Origin: Parolsenella massiliensis
Lineage (GTDB): Bacteria > Actinomycetota > Coriobacteriia > Coriobacteriales > Atopobiaceae
Length of the DNA stretch: 64,000 nucleotides
NCBI RefSeq assembly: GCF_900143685.1
Contig: NZ_LT671675.1
Coordinates: forward strand, 1,109,985 to 1,173,984
Reading direction: 5' to 3'
Under the pieces are notes generated by a model. That model was not told the origin of the DNA. It did not search any database and saw only the letters and a list, made by a program, of their open reading frames with translations. Positions 1 to 8,046 of the stretch are shown piece after piece (position 1 is the first letter of the stretch; each line of letters opens with the position of its first letter). A program made the translations under genes and the position numbers.

Positions 1-1243
1 ACGCTAAATGGCTATTTAGCTGCGTGAGGTCAACCTTCGAAACGTCGATTTCGCCTGACATCAGCTTGGGGAGAAGAGAGTCTCGAAGGATGGCGAGCTC
101 TCGGTTTTCTCGCTCAAGCGTTTCTTGCTGCTTAAGAATAGGCTCTGCAAAAGAGCCGAACTCGGCACATAGTGCTTGTTCGGGAATGGCAAGCTCAACC
201 GACTTCATCATCTTGCCTGAGACTTCGGGAAAGGTCGTTCCTGCCCCCATATCGGCTATTCGCTGCTTGTTTCTAACCAAAAAACAATAGACGAACGCAG
301 TACCAATCTCTTCCTTCGGAACGACGGACTTGAATCCTTGGTTTGTAGCTACCTCATCCGCCGCGATCGCTACGTAGCCTATTGGGGCGCGCGAACTAAA
401 TAGAACGCTTCCTTTGGGCAGCAGCTTTGCGCTGCACGAGGCGTAGCCCGCATCAGTTATATCGTCAGCGCCATGGGCGATGAATTTATCGCTGGTGTTC
501 GACAAGTCGCGTGGAGTAATCCAGCCGATTCCATTTGAGCAGTAATAGTCGGACCTTTTCTTTGATGGCGTTGCTCCGCCGATAACCACGCCAATATCAG
601 ACAGGATTCCAGTGAAGTCTGCGTTATCAGAGAACAGCTCGTCGTATTTTGCCAGCAGCAGCTCTTCTAAATAGCCATTTAGCCGATTGTTGAGGGCAAT
701 CTTGTTGTCAAGCGCATCAAGAATGCACGCAATCTCACGCTGCATTTCATAGGTAATATCAGGAACAAGCTCGGCAACGGCAAAGGTCTTGAACTGGAAA
801 TTGGCAAGCCCAGTAGATCTGTTCTGATAACCCCACGTTCTGCCAGCGTTGAACATGTCCTGAAGCCAGTAGTAAATGAAGCGTGAATCAATCGTGCTCT
901 GGAAACGAAGAAGTCGGCAGAAACTTGCAGGGATAACGGCACAGTCGTAGGCATCAAGAAGCTCCCGACTGATAAAGACCGTTCTTCCTGTCGGCCTTGT
1001 GTCCGTTCCGCCAGAGTTTTCAAGAACAATATCTCCAGGCCGCAAAGCGACGCTCTGAACCTTTGCTTCTTTTTCAAAGCGAATCGGAAGCCCGTCGAAA
1101 TGACCTTGTTCGATTGATGGAAAATCAGCCCCTCGGATTATCGCGACTCGCACGGAGGAGTCGAAGGGCGTTTCCTTTCCCCAGCCTCCGCCACGAGAGC
1201 GCTCCAGCAGTTCGCCAATTGGAATTGAGGGGTTAAAACCCAT
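1..1243 (-). CDS. hsdS: Type I restriction-modification specificity subunit HsdS (3' end beyond window)
   Basis: This is the DNA-recognition subunit of the type I system. The frame is open from ATG at 1243 to the window edge (414 codons visible) and starts 11 nt inside the end of hsdM, so it is translationally coupled. Two target-recognition domains can be seen, roughly residues 1-160 and 215-360, each followed by a conserved helix: QREIACILDALDNKI...RLNGYLEELL in the centre, and LERENRELAILRDSLLPKL near the end. The C-terminal SGEIDVS pattern is typical of the last residues of HsdS, so little is missing. In-frame copies of a 17-bp inverted repeat lie at codons 188-193 and at the last visible codons (409-414), which suggests recombination of the second half. 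Family assignment is firm; the invertibility is inference. Confidence 0.9.
   Translation of the reverse strand, partial: MGFNPSIPIGELLERSRGGGWGKETPFDSSVRVAIIRGADFPSIEQGHFDGLPIRFEKEAKVQSVALRPGDIVLENSGGTDTRPTGRTVFISRELLDAYDCAVIPASFCRLLRFQSTIDSRFIYYWLQDMFNAGRTWGYQNRSTGLANFQFKTFAVAELVPDITYEMQREIACILDALDNKIALNNRLNGYLEELLLAKYDELFSDNADFTGILSDIGVVIGGATPSKKRSDYYCSNGIGWITPRDLSNTSDKFIAHGADDITDAGYASCSAKLLPKGSVLFSSRAPIGYVAIAADEVATNQGFKSVVPKEEIGTAFVYCFLVRNKQRIADMGAGTTFPEVSGKMMKSVELAIPEQALCAEFGSFAEPILKQQETLERENRELAILRDSLLPKLMSGEIDVSKVDLTQLNSHLA
3..19. repeat. Inverted repeat copy A at the 3' end of hsdS
   Basis: GCTAAATGGCTATTTAG on the plus strand. It matches the minus strand at 667-683 exactly over 17 bp. 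Together with base 20 it forms 7-bp palindromic arms (GCTAAAT/ATTTAGC) around an asymmetric 4-base centre GGCT. On plus, the frame running in from the left edge would read LNGYLAA and then stop at 25-27. Confidence 0.75.
667..683. repeat. Inverted repeat copy B in the central conserved region of hsdS
   Basis: Exact reverse complement of 3-19, lying in the segment that encodes RLNGYLE between the two recognition domains. The position, between TRD1 and TRD2, is where known shuffling HsdS systems place their recombination sites. The 647 bp between the copies hold TRD2 and the C-terminal helix. Confidence 0.75.
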
Positions 1244-2747
1244 ACCCAATCGCCTCCAGGTTCTTCTTGATCTGTTCCTGCAGGCGATTGGACTCCTCGA
1301 AGCACTTGGAAATCTCGCTAGTCAGACGCGCCATCTTCTCCTCGAAGGGCTCGCCGTCGTCCTCGACCTCGGCTATGCCCACGTAGCGGCCGGGCGTCAG
1401 AATAAAGTCCTGCTTCGCGATATCGTCAATGGTCGCGACAGCCGAGAAACCCTTCTCCTCTTCGAGCTCTCCCCCACGGAACGCCTCAAAGGCACCGGCG
1501 ACCTTGGCAATGTCCTCTTCCGTGAACTCACGCAGCTTGCGAGTAACCATCGTGCCCATCTCACGGGCATCAATGAAGAGCGTCTTTCCGGGCTGCACCT
1601 TCTTCTTGTTCAAAATCCACAGGCAAACGGGAATCTGTGTACTGTAAAAAAGCTGTCCAGGCATGGCAACAATGCCCTCAACAAGGTCGTCCTCCACGAT
1701 GGCGCGGCGGATGTCGCCCTCACCACTCGTCTGGCTTGAGAGGGAGCCGTTCGCAAGCACTAGGCCAATCTTCCCCGAGCTGTTCAGGTGCCAAATCATG
1801 TGCTGCATCCAGGCAAAGTTGGCATTACCGGTAGGAGGTACACCATATTTCCAGCGAACGTCTTCCTGCAGGCTTTCGCCGCCCCAATTCTTCAGATTAA
1901 AGGGAGGGTTCGCCAGGATATAGTCAAACTTCTCGTTTTTGTGTTGATCAGCGCTAAAGGTATCATCGTAGGTACCAAGGTCCGCCTCAATGCCGCGGAT
2001 GCCCAGGTTCATCTTGGCAAGCTTCCATGTGGTGGGATTGCTCTCCTGGCCAAAGATTGTGATGTCCTGCACTACGTTGCCGCCGTGGTGCTCAACGAAA
2101 GAGGCAGACTGTACGAACATGCCGCCCGAACCGCAACAGGGGTCATAGACGCGCCCATGGAACGGCTGGAGAATCTCCACGAGCGTGCGAACGATGCAGG
2201 AAGGCGTATAGAACTCGCCAGCGTTCTTACCCTCCATCGAGGCGAACTTCTGCAGGCAGTACTCATAGGCGCGGCCCAGAAGATCCTTCTCGCTCTCTCC
2301 GTCAGTCATCTGAACGTTGGTGAACAGGTCGACTACCTCACCCAGACGTCGCTTGTCCAGCTCGGGACGAGAGAAGTTCTTGGGAAGTACGTCCTTGAGC
2401 TTGTCGTTCTCTCGCTCGATGGCGCGCATGGCACCATCGATGAGCTGACCTATCTCGGGCGTGTGAGCCGCCTCCGCTATCTTTGACCAACGCGCTTCCT
2501 CCGGAACGAAGAAAACGTTCTGCTCCGTATAGCAGTCGCGATCCTCTTCGTCGCCATACCCCTCGGCGACAAGTTCTTGATAGCGTTCATCGAAGCGATC
2601 AGATAGGTACTTTAGAAAGATGAGACCAAGAACGACATTCTTGTACTCAGTGGCATCAAGATTGCCTCGAAGCACGTCAGCAGCCTTCCAGAGCTGTTCT
2701 TCGAAGCCGAGATCAGCAGTATTCTTGTCGCTCTTATTTTTAGCCAT
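1233..2747 (-). CDS. hsdM: Type I restriction-modification DNA methyltransferase subunit HsdM
   Basis: Adenine-N6 methyltransferase subunit; with HsdS it forms the methylase and with HsdR the restriction complex. At 504 aa it has normal family length. It shows an N-terminal helical HsdM_N region (about 10-145), the AdoMet-binding motif DPCCGSGGM at 202-210 and the catalytic NPPF motif at 280-283, inside the N6-adenine methyltransferase fold, and a C-terminal helical tail (VGIAEVEDDGEPFEEKMARL). The start ATG at 2747 lies 11 nt downstream of the accessory gene, and the stop overlaps the hsdS start. GC content is visibly lower than in the cell-division genes, as is common for acquired restriction systems. 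Confidence 0.95.
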   Translation of the reverse strand: MAKNKSDKNTADLGFEEQLWKAADVLRGNLDATEYKNVVLGLIFLKYLSDRFDERYQELVAEGYGDEEDRDCYTEQNVFFVPEEARWSKIAEAAHTPEIGQLIDGAMRAIERENDKLKDVLPKNFSRPELDKRRLGEVVDLFTNVQMTDGESEKDLLGRAYEYCLQKFASMEGKNAGEFYTPSCIVRTLVEILQPFHGRVYDPCCGSGGMFVQSASFVEHHGGNVVQDITIFGQESNPTTWKLAKMNLGIRGIEADLGTYDDTFSADQHKNEKFDYILANPPFNLKNWGGESLQEDVRWKYGVPPTGNANFAWMQHMIWHLNSSGKIGLVLANGSLSSQTSGEGDIRRAIVEDDLVEGIVAMPGQLFYSTQIPVCLWILNKKKVQPGKTLFIDAREMGTMVTRKLREFTEEDIAKVAGAFEAFRGGELEEEKGFSAVATIDDIAKQDFILTPGRYVGIAEVEDDGEPFEEKMARLTSEISKCFEESNRLQEQIKKNLEAIGYGF

Positions 2748-2758
2748 AACTTGGGTCC

Positions 2759-3424
2759 TTATTCCTCGTCTGATGACGCGTTATAGGATTGATCAGCCTG
2801 CAAGAGGTCACACAGTGCGGACCTCTTATTCTCTAGCTCGCCCAATGTGCATGGATACAGATACAGGTGAACGTTCTGCTCGTACTTCACGTCTGCATAC
2901 ACGTCAGGATTCCCGGAACGAGAACAGGCTAGATCGATCGCCTCACCTACGTTCGCACCCGCACCCACATAAACTCCCGTATAGTCGGTCAGGTCATTAT
3001 CGAAATCGAACTTGGAATAGGTTGCGATAGCAAAGCAACCCGGCGAGTCAAAAAGCCCAGAGGAGACAACCGCAGCGGCCTCCCTGCCACCGTCTCGCAG
3101 CTTGAAATACTCTTTGACTGGAACAGAGCGGCTGGCGTTTACGAGAACCGTCTGTTGAGCCTGCTTGAGAGCCCTGGCAAGATCCCGCTCCTCTTTCTTC
3201 GCTCTTCGCGAGTCAAAAAAGGAATCTCTTGCCGAGGCGGCTTTGTCTGCAATCCCCGCAATGGCACCCTTTGCTTTATCGGCAACTTCCTTACCTTCTT
3301 CGGAGTCCAATACGGGCTGAACGGAGTCCTTGAGGCTTCCAACAGCGCCAACTACCGTCGTTGCCGCCGCAATTATCTGAGCAGCCGTCTTCAGACCCTT
3401 GACGTACGCGTTTACAGCAGCCAT
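2759..3424 (-). CDS. GIY-YIG nuclease-like protein in the hsd operon
   Basis: 221 aa protein placed between hsdR and hsdM with 11-13 nt gaps, so co-transcribed. The first 60 residues are Ala/Gly-rich and amphipathic (AAQIIAAATTVVGAVGSL), then comes a charged helical stretch (65-92). The C-terminal part resembles a degenerate GIY-YIG fold: PGCFAIATY (128-136) in place of the GIY strand, YTGVYVGAGANVGEAI (148-163) in place of YIG, DVYADVKY (174-181), and a glutamate in GELENKRSAL (195-204). I recall similar DVYADIKY-type GIY-YIG proteins in Gram-positives but cannot check this here. Function with the restriction system is unknown: it could be a nuclease, a regulator or unrelated cargo. Confidence 0.5.
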   Translation of the reverse strand: MAAVNAYVKGLKTAAQIIAAATTVVGAVGSLKDSVQPVLDSEEGKEVADKAKGAIAGIADKAASARDSFFDSRRAKKEERDLARALKQAQQTVLVNASRSVPVKEYFKLRDGGREAAAVVSSGLFDSPGCFAIATYSKFDFDNDLTDYTGVYVGAGANVGEAIDLACSRSGNPDVYADVKYEQNVHLYLYPCTLGELENKRSALCDLLQADQSYNASSDEE

Positions 3425-3437
3425 GGCCTAACCCTCC

Positions 3438-6400
3438 TTAGGCAGCATTATCCGCCCAGAGCTCACACTGTTCCATCACGGTAGACAGGGCATACTCCAT
3501 GCCCTCGGGCGGATACTTATGATGTTTCAACAAGCGCTTGATTGCCACGCGCATAGCAGCACGGGCACTCTGTTTCTTTTGCCAGTCTACCGTCCTCATT
3601 TCACGCATCTTTGCGGCTAGCTCCTGAGTAATAGCCACGAGTTCGTCATTTCTCCCGCGATAATAGTCAGCAACAGCTTGCGGCTGAGTCAATGCGCCAT
3701 AAAACGCGAACTCCTCATCAGTTAGGCCAAGATCCTTAGCCCGCTGATTCTCAGAGAGCATCTCTCTAGCCATCTTGAGCATTTCCTCAAACACCTCAGC
3801 GTTTGTAAGTTGCCCATTCAGGTAGCCATTCACCATGCCCCGCATGAGTTCCGAATACTTTTTAGCCTGAGTTACGCTCTTCTTTCGATACCCCTTGATT
3901 TGGTCGTCAATGAGCTTTTTGAGAAGCTCATATGCCAAGTTACGCTCCTTCATATGCGATAGGCTTGCAATAAACTTGGGATCAAAGACAGAAACGGTCT
4001 CGTCCTCAACTTTGAACAGGTCAATGACTCCATCGGTATGGACGATATTCTGTTCGAGCAAAGCAGTGATGCGTTTGTTAACCTGTTTGAGCGTCAACTT
4101 CTTACCTTCGCTGGCGCCATGGCCTCCCCCTTGCTCCGTAAGCTGCAAAATGAGCTCACGAACAACCTGGAAGTAGCCGGCTTCAATTCTCTGTGCGTCG
4201 GTTGCACGGCTCTTCGCCAGACCATATGCCTTGAGCATGATTCCCGCTTGCTCTACAAAGTCACGCGCCGTATCTTCATCGCCAGGTGCCAGCACATGAT
4301 TGACACCACCCGTAATGAGCTCGCTCCTACGTGCGGCAGAATCAGTAGACATGAACTCCGCATAGTCGAAACCAAACATTTTGTCGCGACAAACCGCAAG
4401 CTTTTCCAGGAACTTGGGATAAGCCGTCTTGCCAATATCCATGTCCCCGTACTTTTTCTGGTCGCGCTTGGTGTAGTCCTTCATCGCACGTTTTAACGCA
4501 TTTGCGATGCCCACATAGTCAACGACCAGTCCGCCTTCCTTGTCCTTATAGACACGGTTGACACGGGCGATTGCCTGCATCAAGTTGTAGCCCTTCATGG
4601 GCTTATAGACATACATCGTTGCAAGACTGGGGACATCAAAACCCGTAAGCCACATATCCACGACGATGACGATTTTTAGAGAATCGTTATCGTCCTTGAA
4701 ACGTTTGGCCATCTCTTTGACGTGGGCTTTGTTTCCAACGACATCAAACCACCACTCGGGGTCCTGGTTGCCCATGGTCATGACAACGCCTAGCTTGCCT
4801 TCTTCCTTCCATGAAGGCCGAAGCTCGCACATACGCTGATAGATTGCCATTGCCGCAGGGCGCGAGTACGCGACGATCATCGCCTTGCCAGTTAGCTCGT
4901 GGGCTCGATTAGTCTCGTAATGCTTGACGATGTCCTGGCAAAGGGCATCAATAACTTCGGGAGCACCAAGCACGGCATCAAGATTGGCAAAGCTCCGCTT
5001 GCTAGCATCGATGGTCTCGGCGTTCGCCTGTTCGGTTAGCTCCTCGTATTCGCTATCTACCTTGGCAAGAATGCCCTGGTCAAGCTTGAGAGCAACAACA
5101 CGACTCTCATAGAACACGGGACGCGTGGCATTGTCCTCAACCGCCTGAGTCATGTCATAGACGTCAATGTAGTCGCCAAACACCTCGCGCGTCGAACGAT
5201 CCTCCACCGAAATGGGCGTTCCGGTAAAGCCGATAAATGTGGCGTGCGGGAGGGCTCGACGGATTAGCAGCGCCGTTCCCGTGTGTTTTGTTCCATCGCG
5301 GTCAAATCTCTCTTCAAAACCATACTGGCCACGATGCGCTTCGTCGACCATCACCACAACGTTCTCGCGGTCAGAAAGGGCGGATTCCTCCTCCTCAAAC
5401 TTCTGCATTGTGGTGAAGATGATTCCGTTAGCTCGACGACTGGCAATCCGCCTCGAAAGATCAGCACGACTCTGGGCTTGAACCGGCGTTTGACGAAGAA
5501 AATCCGAGCACCTGGAAAATTGAGCGAACAGCTGGGAGTCAAGATCGTTGCGGTCGGTAATAACCACAATGGTTGGGCTATTCAGTCTCTCCTCTAGGAG
5601 GTGAGCCAAAAACACCATTGAGAGAGACTTGCCAGAACCTTGCGTATGCCAGAACACACCGCCTTTTCCATTGCCTCCAATAGCCTCTTGGACGCTCTCA
5701 AGAGCCTTATTGACAGCAAAGAACTGATGATAGCCTGCGAGAATCTTTGCGTCATCGGAATACAGCATGAAGTTCTTAACAATGTCTACGAGGCGAGCCT
5801 TTGGAAACATGCCGGCAAGGGGCGTCTTCCAATCGGCGAATTGGGTTGCCTCGTAGCTGCCGTCGGCGCTCTTCCATTCAACGAAGCGAGATTCGTTGGA
5901 TGTGATGGTGCCGACTTTTGTGTGCAGCATGTCACTAATGACGCAAAAGGCGTTATATAAAAACAGTGATGGTATCTGCTTCTTGTAGTTTTGAATTTGC
6001 TGATAAGCGTCGGCGTCGTCCGCTTCAGCGCGAGCAGGAGATTTAAGCTCAAACAAAACGAGCGGCAAGCCGTTAACGAAAACGATAACATCCGGGCGTT
6101 TATTGGTCCCTTGCTCTATGAACGTCCACTGGTTCACAACATGAAACGCGTTTCGCTCCGGTCGGTCAAAGTCAACAAGACGCACCAAATCGGTCCTGTC
6201 TTCTTTGCCATCAAACCAACGAACCTCAACTCCGTTCTGGAGCAGGTCCATAAAAGCTCTGTTCTTTGCAACAAGGGAGCCACCCTCGATTTCTTTGAGC
6301 TGAGTAATCGCTGTTTCAATGGCCCTACGACCGAGATTTGGATTGATTGATTCCAAGGCAGAAGGAAGGACATCGGGCAAAAAGGCATCATCAAATGCAT

Positions 6401-6530
6401 CGCTCGACCGCGCAACTTCAGGCCCGTAAAGATACTCGTATCCCTGTTCGGAGCATAGGTAATCAATGATGCCCTGTTCGAATGAATCCTCGTTATATGA
6501 GAGGGCTGAGCTGTACTCCGTAATGTTCAT
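3438..6530 (-). CDS. hsdR: Type I restriction endonuclease subunit HsdR
   Basis: ATP-dependent translocase and nuclease subunit. From ATG at 6530 the protein is 1030 aa, normal for the family. Visible parts are a PD-(D/E)xK nuclease domain (D147 in RPDVIVFVNG, E161-L-K163 in LFELKSP), Walker A TQGSGKS at about 296-302, the helicase DEAH box at about 396-399, GFTGTP, and later superfamily-2 motifs (WLTGFDVPSL, QAIARVNR). I prefer 6530 over a GTG at 6572 because AAGGGG sits 5 nt upstream of it. First gene of the four-gene hsd operon. Confidence 0.94.
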   Translation of the reverse strand: MNITEYSSALSYNEDSFEQGIIDYLCSEQGYEYLYGPEVARSSDAFDDAFLPDVLPSALESINPNLGRRAIETAITQLKEIEGGSLVAKNRAFMDLLQNGVEVRWFDGKEDRTDLVRLVDFDRPERNAFHVVNQWTFIEQGTNKRPDVIVFVNGLPLVLFELKSPARAEADDADAYQQIQNYKKQIPSLFLYNAFCVISDMLHTKVGTITSNESRFVEWKSADGSYEATQFADWKTPLAGMFPKARLVDIVKNFMLYSDDAKILAGYHQFFAVNKALESVQEAIGGNGKGGVFWHTQGSGKSLSMVFLAHLLEERLNSPTIVVITDRNDLDSQLFAQFSRCSDFLRQTPVQAQSRADLSRRIASRRANGIIFTTMQKFEEEESALSDRENVVVMVDEAHRGQYGFEERFDRDGTKHTGTALLIRRALPHATFIGFTGTPISVEDRSTREVFGDYIDVYDMTQAVEDNATRPVFYESRVVALKLDQGILAKVDSEYEELTEQANAETIDASKRSFANLDAVLGAPEVIDALCQDIVKHYETNRAHELTGKAMIVAYSRPAAMAIYQRMCELRPSWKEEGKLGVVMTMGNQDPEWWFDVVGNKAHVKEMAKRFKDDNDSLKIVIVVDMWLTGFDVPSLATMYVYKPMKGYNLMQAIARVNRVYKDKEGGLVVDYVGIANALKRAMKDYTKRDQKKYGDMDIGKTAYPKFLEKLAVCRDKMFGFDYAEFMSTDSAARRSELITGGVNHVLAPGDEDTARDFVEQAGIMLKAYGLAKSRATDAQRIEAGYFQVVRELILQLTEQGGGHGASEGKKLTLKQVNKRITALLEQNIVHTDGVIDLFKVEDETVSVFDPKFIASLSHMKERNLAYELLKKLIDDQIKGYRKKSVTQAKKYSELMRGMVNGYLNGQLTNAEVFEEMLKMAREMLSENQRAKDLGLTDEEFAFYGALTQPQAVADYYRGRNDELVAITQELAAKMREMRTVDWQKKQSARAAMRVAIKRLLKHHKYPPEGMEYALSTVMEQCELWADNAA

Positions 6531-6593
6531 AAGAACCCCTTGACGGGACAAATCGAATTCGATCAAAGACACACTCGAACCAGCATGTCTCGC

Positions 6594-6602
6594 ATTTTAT
6601 CA
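6594..6602 (-). promoter_or_regulatory. Candidate extended -10 promoter of the hsd operon
   Basis: On the minus strand the sequence reads TGATAAAAT, an extended -10 box, about 55-60 nt upstream of the hsdR start at 6530. No good -35 is visible at 17 bp, which is acceptable for extended -10 promoters. Confidence 0.4.
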
Positions 6603-6833
6603 TCGATACATGACAATAACTTGGGTTCAAGGACTGTCGGAGAGCTTTGAGCTGCCAAGGCACGTAGCGAGCGACTCTACTCGGCATATTGTCCGCAAGC
6701 TCACCTTCACTTGCGCAAACGTGCAATGTTCTTCATCACAAAGAAGGCCGGCATGGGTTCACGGCAAGGCTCGCAGAAGCCAAAAAATTAAAATAGAAGC
6801 AGCCATCGAGCGGTGCGAACACGACCGGAAACG

Positions 6834-7132
6834 TCAGACGAGCCTGGCGCAATCGCTTCGCTGATGAAAGAGATGGGCAATCGTAACCGTCTCGCCCGAC
6901 ACCGGGCAAAACACCAGGTAGCTCGTCCCAGAGAGAACGACCCTCCGACAGCCACGTTCAGACAATCTCTTGTCCGAGCGCAGCGGATACATCAACGGGT
7001 GTTGGACAAGTCGCTCTACAAGCTCGGCGTATGCCCTGGCCATCCTGACGCCGCGCCCTCGGAAGAGAGGGCGAGCTCCAGATACGCAAGCGCTCAGTCG
7101 AGCTTCCGTGCAACAGCAGGAGCCTTGCGGAC
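6834..7132 (-). pseudogene. Inactivated RelE/ParE-family toxin
   Basis: Remains of a RelE/ParE toxin just downstream of its antitoxin. The last 69 codons (6834-7043) read as a toxin C-terminus: YAELVERL, RRVVLSGTSYLVF, ETVTIAHLFHQRSDCARLV. The N-terminal half is in another frame: it reads VARKLD, then a TGA stop, then ALAYLELALSSEGAAS, after which a frameshift is needed to reach ARAYAELVERL. No usable start codon is seen in the 5' part either (GTCCGCAAG where a start would fit). So at least one nonsense and one frameshift lesion separate it from a working toxin. A 69-aa product from ATG 7043 is possible but would lack the first two helices. Confidence 0.7.
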
Positions 7133-7133
7133 G

Positions 7134-7403
7134 CTACAGGCCATAGCGCTCCCTCAGAGCCGCCGCCGTCTCCCTCGCATCGGTCCAGTTGCCGGCAGCC
7201 ACGTCCTCCTCGGCGCGTTCAAGAACCTGGTACAGCCTGGACAGGGCTCCCTCGGCCCGGAGTGCGTCATATTCCTCGGGAGACATCGCCACGAACGAGA
7301 CCTTCCCGTTCGTCGTGACCATCACGGGCTCGGAGGCCTCGTTCACGAGTCTGGTGAACTCGGCCGTGTTCTTGAGGTCCTTAACAGACGCGCATACCGT
7401 CAT
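7134..7403 (-). CDS. Phd/YefM-family antitoxin
   Basis: 89 aa antitoxin of the Phd/YefM type: an N-terminal DNA-binding fold (VKDLKNTAEFTRLVNEASEPVMVTTNGKVSFVAMSPEEYDAL) followed by a C-terminal toxin-binding helix (LERAEEDVAAGNWTDARETAAAL). ATG 7403 is chosen because AGGGGAG lies about 6 nt upstream; an in-frame ATG at 7421 has no clear ribosome-binding site. It directly precedes the broken RelE-like toxin, so it now looks like an orphan antitoxin that may still act as a repressor. Confidence 0.82.
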   Translation of the reverse strand: MTVCASVKDLKNTAEFTRLVNEASEPVMVTTNGKVSFVAMSPEEYDALRAEGALSRLYQVLERAEEDVAAGNWTDARETAAALRERYGL

Positions 7404-7564
7404 CTGTCTCTCCCCTCTCATGGCCCAATCATGCCATGTCAGTATCGGCTGCGGCTAAGGCCGGCGCGACATCCGACCGACAACCACAGCGAGTGACACA
7501 TTCCCATCGCCTAGGCTTATTCGACCGCTGGAACCACTACGAGGACTAGAGGCGCTCGATTCGC

Positions 7565-7834
7565 CTAGCGCATTCTCCTGCAGGAAACCAGTGCATAGAC
7601 ATACAAGCAGTCCGTGCCCCTATCAAACTCGTAGATCACATCAAACGGAGCGACCGTCAATCTTCTGACCGACTCACCGTATGTCTTTCTCATCCTCACA
7701 GGCAGAAGTGTTGACCAAAGCTCAGAGTATGTCTCAAGGTTTTCCAGAGACTCGCGAATCCTTTTCGAGACGCGCGCAGACCAGACTTGCGAGAGGTCGT
7801 CAACGAAGCCCTCGGTTACGACGAGCCTAGCCAT
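7565..7834 (-). CDS. RelE/ParE-family toxin
   Basis: 89 aa protein with the look of a RelE/ParE mRNA interferase or gyrase-type toxin: an N-terminal helical hairpin (FVDDLSQVWSARVSKRIRESLENLE) followed by strands GESVRRLTVAPFDVIYEF and DCLYVYALVSCRR. Start ATG 7834 overlaps the end of the upstream small gene by 8 nt, the usual antitoxin-toxin coupling. Longer frames upstream of this ATG simply read the upstream gene in another frame. Unlike the 6.8 kb module this toxin is intact. The exact toxin subfamily cannot be told by eye. Confidence 0.68.
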   Translation of the reverse strand: MARLVVTEGFVDDLSQVWSARVSKRIRESLENLETYSELWSTLLPVRMRKTYGESVRRLTVAPFDVIYEFDRGTDCLYVYALVSCRRMR

Positions 7835-8015
7835 TGGCGTTAGCCCTGCGCTCGGCTTCGGCAAACAGGTTGTCAAGCGAGCCTTCAAAGACCCGACCGG
7901 CAGCGACATCGGCCCGGCCCCTCTCGAGTAGACACCCTGACAGAGACAGCAAAACCGCAGGTAGAAGGCACGCCAAATAAGGGACTACTCGACCACCATC
8001 GATTTGCCTGCTCAC
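7827..8015 (-). CDS. Small putative antitoxin, atypical or truncated N-terminus
   Basis: 62 codons from GTG 8015, bounded by a stop codon immediately upstream. The C-terminal half (LERGRADVAAGRVFEGSLDNLFAEAERRANA) is charged and helical, like the toxin-wrapping tail of many antitoxins, and overlaps the toxin start by 8 nt. The N-terminal half (VVPYLACLLPAVLLSLSGC) is hydrophobic and resembles no antitoxin DNA-binding domain, so the gene may be a remnant fused to unrelated sequence, or the true N-terminus may have been lost. A lipobox-like reading of that segment is possible but unlikely in this context. Confidence 0.4.
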   Translation of the reverse strand: MSRQIDGGRVVPYLACLLPAVLLSLSGCLLERGRADVAAGRVFEGSLDNLFAEAERRANANG

Positions 8016-8046
8016 TTAGCGGTATTGCCACCGCAAGCGCTCCACC

